Assembly (NCBI GenBank): GCA_964346665.1
Contig: CAYFVC010000020.1
Span: forward strand, 1-25,319
Length of the DNA stretch: 25,319 nucleotides
Direction: 5' to 3'
DNA from: JAZGEG01 sp964346665
GTDB taxonomy: Archaea; Aenigmatarchaeota; Aenigmatarchaeia; QMZP01; QMZT01
Position numbers and translations under genes: made by a program. The notes below the pieces were generated by a model. It worked only from the letters and a program-made list of their open reading frames with translations. It was not told the origin of the DNA and ran no database searches. Shown piece by piece: positions 7,189 through 13,177 of the stretch (position 1 is the stretch's first letter; every line of letters starts with the position of its first letter).

Positions 7189-8400
7189 TTAAAAAGTCTT
7201 GAAATCCTCCAATCTTCTTTGTCTCAGTATAACGCTTTTTTTGACGTACTCGCTAACGGAGGTTCGTAAGCGTGAATCTATGTGTTTCAATGCTTCGCTA
7301 AGCGAATGGAATCTCCAAGGTTTCGAAAGGAACGCATTCCTAGCGGTCTCCCGTACAACCCATACCCCAAGAGGAATTGTGTAACCTTCATGTATCTCTC
7401 GGAATCCGACAACGCGTGCCTGTTTCCTTATTTTGTGAAGGTATTCGATCACAGCAAGCCTGCTGGCGTAGTATCCACCTGCATGTAAGCTAGCGTAGGA
7501 CTTCCTTCCGTGAAAGGGTTCGTATTCCTCTAGGATTTCGGTTTTTTTCAGGTTGAAAGACCATGTTGACCCAGGAGACCAGGCCTCGAAATTCTCGAAC
7601 TCCCAGTTCCCGGGCATCAGCAAAAATTCGAAGTGATTGTCCAAGTATTCGCTCGAGAAAACCAGATAGTCATTTATTTGTTCGCATTCTTTCACCTTTT
7701 TAACAAGATTCCTGAAGATCATGTCATCCACTGCCGTGATCGACCATCTTGTTGGAACGAGTTTTTTGCTCTTCTCCAGACCCAGTATACCTGAAGAGAG
7801 TATGGTCGAAATCCTGTAAACATCTTCCCCATATCTGTAGAACGTGAATCCTGATTCTTCTGCCTTCAGCTCATCACTCACAATTTTTTCGGTTTTTCTG
7901 GGTATTGCAGGATTTTCCGTTACCCTGAACTTTTCGAGGGATCCGGAAGGTCCCATGGGTTGCGTGATGTCGGAATATTCGAAAGATATCTTAGGAATCT
8001 TCTTGAATGCAAGTTCAACATCCGTCGGTTTTCTAGCGAGGGAAAGCTCTTGGTTCTGCTCAATGAATTTTGATCTCGAGAACACGTTTTCCCTGGATTT
8101 CGATCGCAGAACAAGAGAACGAAAGCGTATGATTTCGCCGTAGGGCTTCCCGAACCACTCCTGCGGAGAATCGATTGTTTCGAGGTTTTTGGAGTCAAGC
8201 GAGGCTAGCGGTCCCACGTAAACATTCGGGTAAAAATTATGCCCCACAAACACCGAAGTGGAAGGTCCGAAGAATTCCTTCTTGAGGTTTTCCTGTATTT
8301 TTGGGATTACCTTGATTCTGGAATACAAAGGGCAAACCCTCCATCCGCAGAGGTTCCGAGAGCCCTTGCAGATTATGCACAATCTAGCGGGAGAAACCAT
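7189..8400 (-). CDS. nreA: archaeal DNA repair protein NreA
   Basis: Nre proteins are archaeal repair factors implicated in response to DNA damage and interacting with PCNA. The 403-residue sequence has an N-terminal zinc-binding Cys cluster (Cys8, Cys11, Cys18, Cys23 in LCIICKGSRNLCGWRVCP). Family-typical blocks include FVGHNFYPNVYVGPLA, GPSGSLEKF and LHAGGYYASRLAVIEYL. The C-terminus QRRLEDFKTF (Q394...F400) resembles a PCNA-interacting motif, as known for this family. A TATA-like CTTATAATTTTT lies about 25-35 bases upstream with no ribosome binding site, indicating a leaderless mRNA. It heads the unit with nth and rhomboid and is divergent from the thioredoxin-like gene. Confidence 0.93.
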   Translation of the reverse strand: MVSPARLCIICKGSRNLCGWRVCPLYSRIKVIPKIQENLKKEFFGPSTSVFVGHNFYPNVYVGPLASLDSKNLETIDSPQEWFGKPYGEIIRFRSLVLRSKSRENVFSRSKFIEQNQELSLARKPTDVELAFKKIPKISFEYSDITQPMGPSGSLEKFRVTENPAIPRKTEKIVSDELKAEESGFTFYRYGEDVYRISTILSSGILGLEKSKKLVPTRWSITAVDDMIFRNLVKKVKECEQINDYLVFSSEYLDNHFEFLLMPGNWEFENFEAWSPGSTWSFNLKKTEILEEYEPFHGRKSYASLHAGGYYASRLAVIEYLHKIRKQARVVGFREIHEGYTIPLGVWVVRETARNAFLSKPWRFHSLSEALKHIDSRLRTSVSEYVKKSVILRQRRLEDFKTF

Positions 8401-8500
8401 ATAGAAATAAATGTGTCTAAAAATTATAAGGTTTGTTGCGGGATAAAGTTTATATCTATATTTAATATAAGATTCTTATTCCGAATGGGGAAGTGAGTAA

Positions 8501-8950
8501 ATGAAAAGGGTTGCGAAACAGAGGCTTATGGCGATATTTGTAGGGTTCATAATGGTTGCGAGTATGATGGGGTTCGCCATGATGAGTTACAGGCCGGAAG
8601 GGCCAGGTCCTGTCAAGCTTCCGAATGTTTTGAATAGAACGCTCACCCCTGAAGAAAGGGTTGGTATCCTAAGGGACGGAAAGGTCCTAATAGAATATTT
8701 CTACAACGAGTCCTGTATTGAATGTTCGGAAAAAGAGGGAATATATAAGGGTTTTGTGGAATCAAGGGAGTTCAAGGATTATATAATCCTTTCATATGGG
8801 ATATCCGAAAACGAAACAATGGACTGGATGTTAAATCTTGATGGAACTCGGATCGACCTAACGGATATAAACTCCACGAAAGGGCTGAGAGAATTTTTCT
8901 GCGAGGTTGCGATATTAAAGCCGAACATATGTGTTTTGCTAGAAATATAG
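8501..8950 (+). CDS. membrane-anchored thioredoxin-like protein
   Basis: The 149-residue protein has one N-terminal hydrophobic segment (about 10-28) after a basic tail, so the rest probably faces outside. VLIEYFYNESCIECSEKEG (62-80) looks like the second strand and active-site turn of a thioredoxin fold, with a CxxC pair at Cys72 and Cys75. A further pair (Cys128 and Cys143) occurs near the C-terminus. The domain is shorter than classical thioredoxin, and the cis-Pro loop is not clearly visible, so enzymatic activity is uncertain. GTGAG lies 3 bases before ATG8501. A TATA-like TTTATATCT near 8449 could drive it. It may help form or break disulphides in exported proteins such as the Cys-rich protein at 14542, but that link is only inference. 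Confidence 0.7.
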   Translation: MKRVAKQRLMAIFVGFIMVASMMGFAMMSYRPEGPGPVKLPNVLNRTLTPEERVGILRDGKVLIEYFYNESCIECSEKEGIYKGFVESREFKDYIILSYGISENETMDWMLNLDGTRIDLTDINSTKGLREFFCEVAILKPNICVLLEI

Positions 8951-8974
8951 AGGTAAAGGTTTTTAATTAAAATC

Positions 8975-9016
8975 TTATAAATATAACCTAACAACAGTGT
9001 ATAATATTTGAGTGAT
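8975..9016 (+). promoter_or_regulatory. promoter and GTGAT ribosome binding site of the Rpo7 operon
   Basis: TTATAAATA at 8975-8983 predicts a start near 9005. GTGAT at 9012-9016 lies 4 bases before ATG9021. The motif's in-frame GTG is a false start candidate. Confidence 0.55.
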
Positions 9017-9020
9017 CCTT

Positions 9021-9596
9021 ATGTACAAGATTTTCGATGTGAGTGATAAGATACGGGTTTCACCAGATAAATTCGGGATGAACCTGGAGGATGCGGTGAA
9101 AGCGAGTTTGGAGGAGAAGCTTGAAGGCTCCATAGACAAAAATCTAGGCGTTATTCTGTCTGTGCTGTCCGCCGATGAGATTGGAGAAGGGATAATACTC
9201 CCGGGTGACGGAGCTTTGTACTATCCCGTGGATTTCAAAGTGCTGACTTACATCCCAGAGCAGCATGAGCTGATCAAAGGAGAAGTAATAGACGTAACGG
9301 AGTTCGGTATTTTCGTTAGGATCGGTCCTGTGGACGGGATGGTTCACGTTTCACAGTTAATGGACGATTTCGTTTCGTATGACCCTAAAAACATGATGTT
9401 CACAGGCAAGAAAACAAAGAGGAGGGTAAAGGAAAAGTCTGTGGTTTTCGCAAGAATCATATCGGTTTCCATGGCCGAGAACCAGTACAAAATCGGTCTA
9501 ACTACAAGGCAGGCTGGACTTGGATCGCTGGACTGGTATAAAAAGGAGGAGAAGAAAAAGGGAGAGCCATCTAAGAAACCGGCAAAAAAGAAATGA
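9021..9596 (+). CDS. rpoE1: DNA-directed RNA polymerase subunit Rpo7 (RpoE')
   Basis: Rpo7 forms the stalk of archaeal RNA polymerase with Rpo4 and binds nascent RNA. The 191 residues comprise the N-terminal tip domain, with ILPGDGALYYPVDFKVLTY (59-77), and an S1/OB domain with IKGEVIDVTEFGIFVRIGP (85-103) and DGMVHVSQL. The C-terminus ends in a lysine-rich tail (KKEEKKKGEPSKKPAKKK) longer than in many homologues. ATG9021 is chosen because family members begin MYK(I/V). It heads a five-gene cluster; Spt4 follows after 10 bases. Confidence 0.96.
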   Translation: MYKIFDVSDKIRVSPDKFGMNLEDAVKASLEEKLEGSIDKNLGVILSVLSADEIGEGIILPGDGALYYPVDFKVLTYIPEQHELIKGEVIDVTEFGIFVRIGPVDGMVHVSQLMDDFVSYDPKNMMFTGKKTKRRVKEKSVVFARIISVSMAENQYKIGLTTRQAGLGSLDWYKKEEKKKGEPSKKPAKKK

Positions 9597-9606
9597 AGGG
9601 GAGAGA

Positions 9607-9798
9607 ATGGTCGAGAAAGAAAAGGTCTGCAAGCACTGCAAGAGATTCGTTCTTGAAGATAAATGTCCTGCCTGTGGAACGAAAGATTTCACTAAAACGT
9701 GGAAGGGCGTAATCGTAATAAACGACCCGAACGAGTCTGAGGTAGCGAAATTGCTAGGAATAACCGCTCCTGGAAAATACGCTTTGTGGGTGAAATGA
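9607..9798 (+). CDS. spt4: transcription elongation factor Spt4 (RpoE'')
   Basis: Spt4 binds the NGN domain of Spt5 and aids elongation by RNA polymerase. The 63-residue protein has the zinc-binding set Cys8, Cys11, Cys20, Cys23 (CKHC...CPAC) and the core WKGVIVINDPNESEVAKLLG and PGKYALWVK at its end, as in archaeal Spt4. ATG9607 gives the normal family length and is preceded by the purine-rich GGGGAGAGA. Its stop codon overlaps an ATG at 9795 and abuts the S24e start at 9798. Confidence 0.95.
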   Translation: MVEKEKVCKHCKRFVLEDKCPACGTKDFTKTWKGVIVINDPNESEVAKLLGITAPGKYALWVK

Positions 9799-10238
9799 TG
9801 TCCGTGAAAATACTTGAGCAGAAAAAGAATCCCTTGCTGAAAAGGGAGGAAGTGCATGCGGTGTTCGAACACGCTGGAAAGCCCACCCCGCCCAGGAAGG
9901 AAATCCTTCCAATCCTAGAAAAAGCCTTGAGGGCGAAAAAGGAAATGATACTTATCGACAAGATTTTCTCGATTAAAGGTAAAGGAGAATCGAAACTGAA
10001 GGTATTCGTTTACTCCAAGAAGGATGATATCCCCAAAGACAAACTCGAGGTAATAAAGAGAAGGGAGGAAAGGGTCAAAAAACCTAAAGAAGTGAAACCC
10101 GCAGAAGGTGAAAAGCCAGAAGTGAAACCTGAAGAGAAAGCAGAGGAAGCGAAGCCGGAAGAGGAGAAGGTTGAGGAGAAGAAACCTGCTGAGAAGGAAG
10201 AAGAAACGAAAGGGGAGGGAAAGGAAGGTAAGAAGTGA
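9798..10238 (+). CDS. 30S ribosomal protein S24e with an acidic/basic C-terminal tail
   Basis: The N-terminal ~85 residues match S24e: VKILEQKKNPLLKREEVHAV, PTPPRKEILPILEKALRA and a strand KLKVFVYSKKDD. The remaining ~60 residues are almost only Lys, Glu, Pro, Ala and Gly (repeats like KPEEKAEEAKPEEEK) and are probably disordered. Most archaeal S24e proteins end near 100 residues. ATG9798 is preferred over ATG9795 because GTGAA lies 3 bases upstream of it, matching the spacing seen elsewhere in this window. It overlaps the Spt4 stop by one base, indicating translational coupling. The usual downstream partner S27ae is absent; S27e follows instead. Confidence 0.93.
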   Translation: MSVKILEQKKNPLLKREEVHAVFEHAGKPTPPRKEILPILEKALRAKKEMILIDKIFSIKGKGESKLKVFVYSKKDDIPKDKLEVIKRREERVKKPKEVKPAEGEKPEVKPEEKAEEAKPEEEKVEEKKPAEKEEETKGEGKEGKK

Positions 10239-10242
10239 TATC
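10236..10242 (+). promoter_or_regulatory. GTGAT ribosome binding site overlapping the S24e stop
   Basis: The S24e stop TGA lies inside GTGAT (10235-10239), which is 3 bases before the S27e ATG at 10243. This fixes the S27e start and couples the two genes. Confidence 0.55.
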
Positions 10243-10407
10243 ATGGTTTCCAAATTCTTGAAAGTGAAGTGTAAGAAATGCAAAAATGAGCAGGTTGTAT
10301 TTGAAAAATCTGCGAGTGTTGTTAAATGTTTGGTATGCGGGGAGGTTCTCGCGGAACCTACAGGTGGAAAAGCGAAGATTAAAAGCGAGAATGTTTTAGA
10401 GGTCTGA
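10243..10407 (+). CDS. 30S ribosomal protein S27e
   Basis: This small zinc-ribbon ribosomal protein of 54 residues begins MVSKFLKVKCKKCKNEQVVF. Zinc ligands are Cys10, Cys13, Cys29 and Cys32 (CKKC...CLVC). The C-terminal VLAEPTGGKAKI is the conserved family end. In many archaea S27e lies between L44e and aIF2-alpha; here aIF2-alpha follows after 2 bases but L44e is not upstream. Confidence 0.96.
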   Translation: MVSKFLKVKCKKCKNEQVVFEKSASVVKCLVCGEVLAEPTGGKAKIKSENVLEV

Positions 10408-10409
10408 GC

Positions 10410-11165
10410 ATGAAGAAAAGACTGCCGAAAAGAAATGAATTCGTTGTATGTAGAATTACGAAAATCAACCCCCATTCAGCGATAGCCTACATTATTGAAT
10501 ACGACACGACAGGACTGATCCATGTCTCAGAAGTTGCCTCCAGATGGGTTCGCGACATACGCGAATTCGTAAAGGAGAAGCAATACGTTGTATGCAGGGT
10601 GATGGAATCCCATCCTGATCGCATTTCCCTTTCGCTCAAAAGGGTCCACAGGGAAGACACCGCAAGGAAGCTGAACGAGTTCAAGCGCGAAAGGCGTGCG
10701 GAAAAATTGCTTGAAATGGTCGGCAAGAGTATAGGTAAGAATCTCGAAGAGACAAAGAAGGAGATAGGGGATCTGTTAATCGAGGAATTTGGCTCACTTA
10801 CGAAGGTTTTCGAGTTTTCGCTTAAATCTCCTGAACTCCTAACGAGTAAAGGTCTCTCGAAGAAATGGGCGGAAGCGATCACCGACATCGCGAAAAAGAA
10901 TTATGCTGAAAAAACGTTCATTGTTAAGGGACGGTTGAAACTCGTAACGTACGAACCTAACGGGATCGAACTGATAAAGAAAGTCCTGGCAAAAGCCAAA
11001 AAGGAAGGGTTGAACGTTCAATACGTATCCGCTCCCAAATACATTCTGGAAGGAAAGGGGAAGAACTACAAAAACATTGAAAACAAGGTCAGAACGATCG
11101 GGGAAGAAATCACGAAAGATTTCGAAAAATACGGGCAAGCTAGTTTTGAGCTAGAAAAAAAATAA
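10410..11165 (+). CDS. translation initiation factor aIF2 subunit alpha
   Basis: The alpha subunit of aIF2 helps bind initiator tRNA. Of 251 residues, the first ~85 form an S1/OB domain (EFVVCRITKINPHSAIAYI, GLIHVSEVASRWVRDIREFV, RISLSLKRV). A helical middle domain follows, then the alpha/beta C-terminal domain ending VRTIGEEITKDFEKYG. Length and order match the family. GAGGT is centred about 10 bases before ATG10410, across the S27e stop. The usual following gene nop10 is missing; instead the stop lies 4 bases from that of a convergent orphan gene at the edge of the accessory island. Confidence 0.96.
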   Translation: MKKRLPKRNEFVVCRITKINPHSAIAYIIEYDTTGLIHVSEVASRWVRDIREFVKEKQYVVCRVMESHPDRISLSLKRVHREDTARKLNEFKRERRAEKLLEMVGKSIGKNLEETKKEIGDLLIEEFGSLTKVFEFSLKSPELLTSKGLSKKWAEAITDIAKKNYAEKTFIVKGRLKLVTYEPNGIELIKKVLAKAKKEGLNVQYVSAPKYILEGKGKNYKNIENKVRTIGEEITKDFEKYGQASFELEKK

Positions 11166-11169
11166 AATA

Positions 11170-11394
11170 TTACAGATTGGATATATAAGGTATTCCATCT
11201 TCTTTTGAAATATCTGACCCTCTTTTATTGACCATACTTTTTAATTCTTTTAAATTTTGACTTTGAAAGGGTTCAATAATGTCTTCTTTTTTATGAATTA
11301 AACATAATTTTTCAAGCTCCGAAGTCGGGTACTTCACACCAACGTATAATCCATCTTTTAATATTATAGCGGCTCTATGAATTTTATAAGCCAT
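11170..11394 (-). CDS. orphan protein, AT-rich (74 aa)
   Basis: I do not recognise this with confidence. The N-terminus AYKIHRAAIILKDGLYVG has a weak likeness to small phage-associated proteins that begin with A-A-I-x-x-x-D-G-x-(V/I)-(Y/F)-x-G, and a later EPFQSQN could match their Q-G-F block; this is pattern memory only. GGGGTG lies 6 bases before ATG11394. It starts 10 bases after the 119-residue gene ends and is clearly lower in GC than the translation genes next to it, suggesting acquisition. The two small genes probably form one unit. Confidence 0.6.
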   Translation of the reverse strand: MAYKIHRAAIILKDGLYVGVKYPTSELEKLCLIHKKEDIIEPFQSQNLKELKSMVNKRGSDISKEDGIPYISNL

Positions 11395-11404
11395 TTCAAC
11401 ACCC

Positions 11405-11764
11405 CTATCTTTTATAACCTATTTTTCTTAACGTTGGTAAGACTTTTTTTTGCCAATAACTTTTAAGATTTTTCAAATTACTATTTATACCGTCACGTAT
11501 TTCTAAAAAATTTTCCACTAAAACATCACTGACCCCTACTGGTATATTTTCAACGTAGTTTCTTCCCATAATAGGCTTTTCGCCTTCAGGTACTTTAAAT
11601 ACAGATTTATATCTAATGCCTGTTATCGGATCCTCTTTTACTACTTTATCACTCCACCATGGTTTCTTGGGTACAAGTCTAGTACAATCCATCGTCCCTG
11701 CTCTAATCCTCATGTTTGGATCTACTTCCCTTTCCCATTGAACTCCGTATTGGTCTTTTATCAT
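11405..11764 (-). CDS. orphan protein, AT-rich (119 aa)
   Basis: I do not recognise the family. It starts MIKDQYGVQWEREVDP, is mixed in charge with three tryptophans in its first 45 residues (VQWERE, KPWWSD), and ends in a likely helix with SYWQKKVLPTLRKIGYKR. No signal peptide or membrane segment is visible. GAGGTG lies 7 bases before ATG11764, nearly the same leader context as the following 74-residue gene. A TATA-like ATATATAAATT lies about 45 bases upstream, and the left repeat array begins 90 bases upstream. Low GC relative to flanking housekeeping genes suggests foreign origin. Confidence 0.62.
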   Translation of the reverse strand: MIKDQYGVQWEREVDPNMRIRAGTMDCTRLVPKKPWWSDKVVKEDPITGIRYKSVFKVPEGEKPIMGRNYVENIPVGVSDVLVENFLEIRDGINSNLKNLKSYWQKKVLPTLRKIGYKR

Positions 11765-11853
11765 TTTCCAACACCTCTATAATTTATCACTCAATAATAG
11801 TTAATTTATATATTTATTAAATTGGGGGTTTATAAAGCTTTCGGGTGGGTTGG

Positions 11854-11930
11854 CTTTGTGTATAAAGTAGCTTCTGTGTAAAAAGTCGGGTTTTTATGTA
11901 AAAAGTCCCTCGTTTGTGTAGAAAGTCTTT
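11854..11930 (+). repeat. left array of four ~20-bp direct repeats
   Basis: Four degenerate copies of TTTGTGTAAAAAGTC lie head to tail. TGTGTA-type cores start at 11857, 11875, 11895 (TATGTA) and 11915, so spacing is 18, 20 and 20 bases. Unit ends vary (GTAG, GTCGGG, GTCCCT, GTCTTT). The array lies 90 bases upstream of the 119-residue gene and 57 bases downstream of the lipoprotein stop. The same unit forms the right array at 12596-12652. Confidence 0.85.
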
Positions 11931-11987
11931 TAAACGGTGCTATCCGGCTGGCACGTGATGAAGAGGCTGGAGTGAAAGAACAGGGCC

Positions 11988-12545
11988 CTAGTTGCTCACG
12001 ATTATCTGCGTGACCACCATGTCGCCCCATGGGCTGGTCTCATCTTCCATGGCACTCATCGACGCGACCATCAGCGTGTACAGGCCGTTTTCCAGTTCAG
12101 TCGTCTCCAGGAATATCTTCCAGCCGTCCGATCCGCTTGAGTCTGCCAGCTTTAGCAGGATGTCTTCGTCGGTCGCCGACCCAGCATCGGTTGTTCCGGC
12201 GAGCACGAACAGCAGGATTGCTATGGTATCTTCCGGCACGACCACCGCTTCGGCCTTCAGAGTGCCCTTGACCTTCTCTTCCACGGTCGGGGTTACCACG
12301 ACATCCAGGCCGTGCTGTCCGATCATCCTTATCTCGGTGGCGCAGTTCTGGTTCTCAGTGTAGCTCTCGCATTCATAATCAGTGTCTTCGCTGCATTTGT
12401 AGTTGGTCCTCGTCTTCACGGCGTTTGCGTCGCATTCCGACCAGGTGCTCGGGTTTGGGCACGTTGGGCATTGGGGTCCGGTTGTACAGCCTGAAATTAG
12501 CAGAACAAAAACCAAAGCAATTAGAAGGGAGACTGATTTTTTCAT
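11988..12545 (-). CDS. predicted lipoprotein of unknown function (185 aa)
   Basis: The N-terminus has a basic start and hydrophobic core, then LISGC, a lipobox with Cys20 as the modified residue, so the protein is probably anchored outside the membrane. A Cys-rich segment (residues ~25-70, with CPTCPNP, CDANAV, YKC, YEC, NC) follows; similar W-x-E-C...Y-x-C modules occur in archaeal surface proteins. The C-terminal ~110 residues look like an all-beta domain with no visible motif. GC content is visibly higher than in the AT-rich genes on its left. A TATA-like CTTTTTAAG (12571-12579 on the minus strand) and no ribosome binding site indicate a leaderless mRNA. The gene is bracketed by the two repeat arrays. 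Confidence 0.8.
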   Translation of the reverse strand: MKKSVSLLIALVFVLLISGCTTGPQCPTCPNPSTWSECDANAVKTRTNYKCSEDTDYECESYTENQNCATEIRMIGQHGLDVVVTPTVEEKVKGTLKAEAVVVPEDTIAILLFVLAGTTDAGSATDEDILLKLADSSGSDGWKIFLETTELENGLYTLMVASMSAMEDETSPWGDMVVTQIIVSN

Positions 12546-12566
12546 TAAATATATTATAATTTTAGT

Positions 12567-12581
12567 GGCTTAAAAAGTAAG
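12567..12581 (+). repeat. half copy of the repeat unit, overlapping the lipoprotein TATA box
   Basis: GGCTTAAAAAGTAAG keeps the left GGCTT and right AAAAAGT parts of the repeat unit but lacks the GTGT core. On the minus strand it reads CTTTTTAAGCC, which is the best TATA candidate for the lipoprotein gene. Confidence 0.4.
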
Positions 12582-12595
12582 TTGTTATGGAGTGA

Positions 12596-12652
12596 GTTTG
12601 TGTAATAAGTAGCTTTTGTGTAAAAAGTACCCGTTTTGTGTAGAAAGTCAGC
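12596..12652 (+). repeat. right array of three ~20-bp direct repeats
   Basis: Three copies (cores TGTGTA at 12599, 12617 and 12637) have spacing 18 and 20, the same first two spacings as the left array. The first unit ends GTAG and the second begins CTTTTGTGTA, matching the order GTAG-CTTCTGTGTA in the left array, so the arrays align unit by unit. The array begins 51 bases upstream of the lipoprotein start. Confidence 0.85.
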
Positions 12653-12660
12653 CATTTTCA

Positions 12661-12679
12661 CGACTTATTGCACAAAGCC
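12661..12679 (-). repeat. inverted copy of the repeat unit
   Basis: The minus strand reads GGCTTTGTGCAATAAGTCG, close to the first unit of the left array (GGCTTTGTGTATAAAGTAG). It lies 8 bases beyond the right array in the opposite direction, closing it with an inverted element that I do not find at the left array. Confidence 0.7.
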
Positions 12680-12697
12680 GGGTAGGTTTTTCGGGCA

Positions 12698-13102
12698 TTA
12701 ATTAAGGGTTATTTCTTCGGGTTCGTAGTCTTCGTAATCTTTTGAGATCATGGGGTATGTTTTCTTGGATTCGGGTTCGGGTATTACCGGCTCGAAGGGG
12801 TGGAGTAAAAACATAAGTGAAAAAAGATAATCTTGTGTATCTTCCGTATCGTATGGTTTTCTCGCATCAGTGAGATCTTTGTCGGTGGCTTCCCATTCAG
12901 TATCGCCTCTCAGCTCGTCCCCGTGTTCCTCTATCATTTCCTCTATCGTCTCTGTCAGGGGGGAGCCAAAGTCAGAAACATGTCTCAGGGTTGTGTCAAT
13001 TTCCTTATAAGAAAGGTTTGCTTTGTAACCAGTTGGAGAAGTAGCTAGGTTTTTGTCTTTTCTTCCTCCGCTGTACGGCCTGGAAGCGACATCTCCTAAC
13101 AT
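12698..13102 (-). CDS. acidic orphan protein (134 aa)
   Basis: I do not recognise the family. The sequence is rich in Asp, Glu and Thr, for example LTETIEEMIEEHGDELRGDT and the tail EDYEPEEITLN, with no cysteine, signal peptide or membrane segment apart from a short hydrophobic FSLMFLLHPF. The middle could form helices and the ends look disordered. GGGGGA directly precedes ATG13102, so expression is plausible. It lies between the inverted repeat copy and the SRP54 promoter, at the right edge of the accessory island. Confidence 0.58.
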   Translation of the reverse strand: MLGDVASRPYSGGRKDKNLATSPTGYKANLSYKEIDTTLRHVSDFGSPLTETIEEMIEEHGDELRGDTEWEATDKDLTDARKPYDTEDTQDYLFSLMFLLHPFEPVIPEPESKKTYPMISKDYEDYEPEEITLN

Positions 13103-13136
13103 TCCCCCAAATTTCCCTATCGCTCTTTTTGGAATA

Positions 13137-13172
13137 TTTATATATAACTATGAATTTATAAATCTTAGAGGT
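13137..13172 (+). promoter_or_regulatory. promoter and ribosome binding site of SRP54
   Basis: TTTATATATAA at 13137-13147 is the strongest TATA-like element before SRP54, and AGAGGT at 13167-13172 lies 5 bases before ATG13178. Confidence 0.5.
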
Positions 13173-13177
13173 TTGAC

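Noticed and set aside
9520..9606. Upstream extension of Spt4 by 29 codons
   Set aside because: It overlaps the Rpo7 3' end in another frame and is absent from the compact Spt4 family; ATG9607 gives the usual length.
10171..10242. Upstream extension of S27e by 24 codons
   Set aside because: It overlaps the S24e tail, and the ribosome binding site at 10235-10239 supports ATG10243.
9915..10475. 186-codon open frame antisense to S24e/S27e
   Set aside because: It is a Phe/Leu-rich complement of the Lys/Glu-rich tail and overlaps three recognised genes.
11854..12679. Repeat arrays as a CRISPR array
   Set aside because: Units are contiguous with an 18-20 base period, are degenerate, and leave no room for spacers; no cas genes are nearby.
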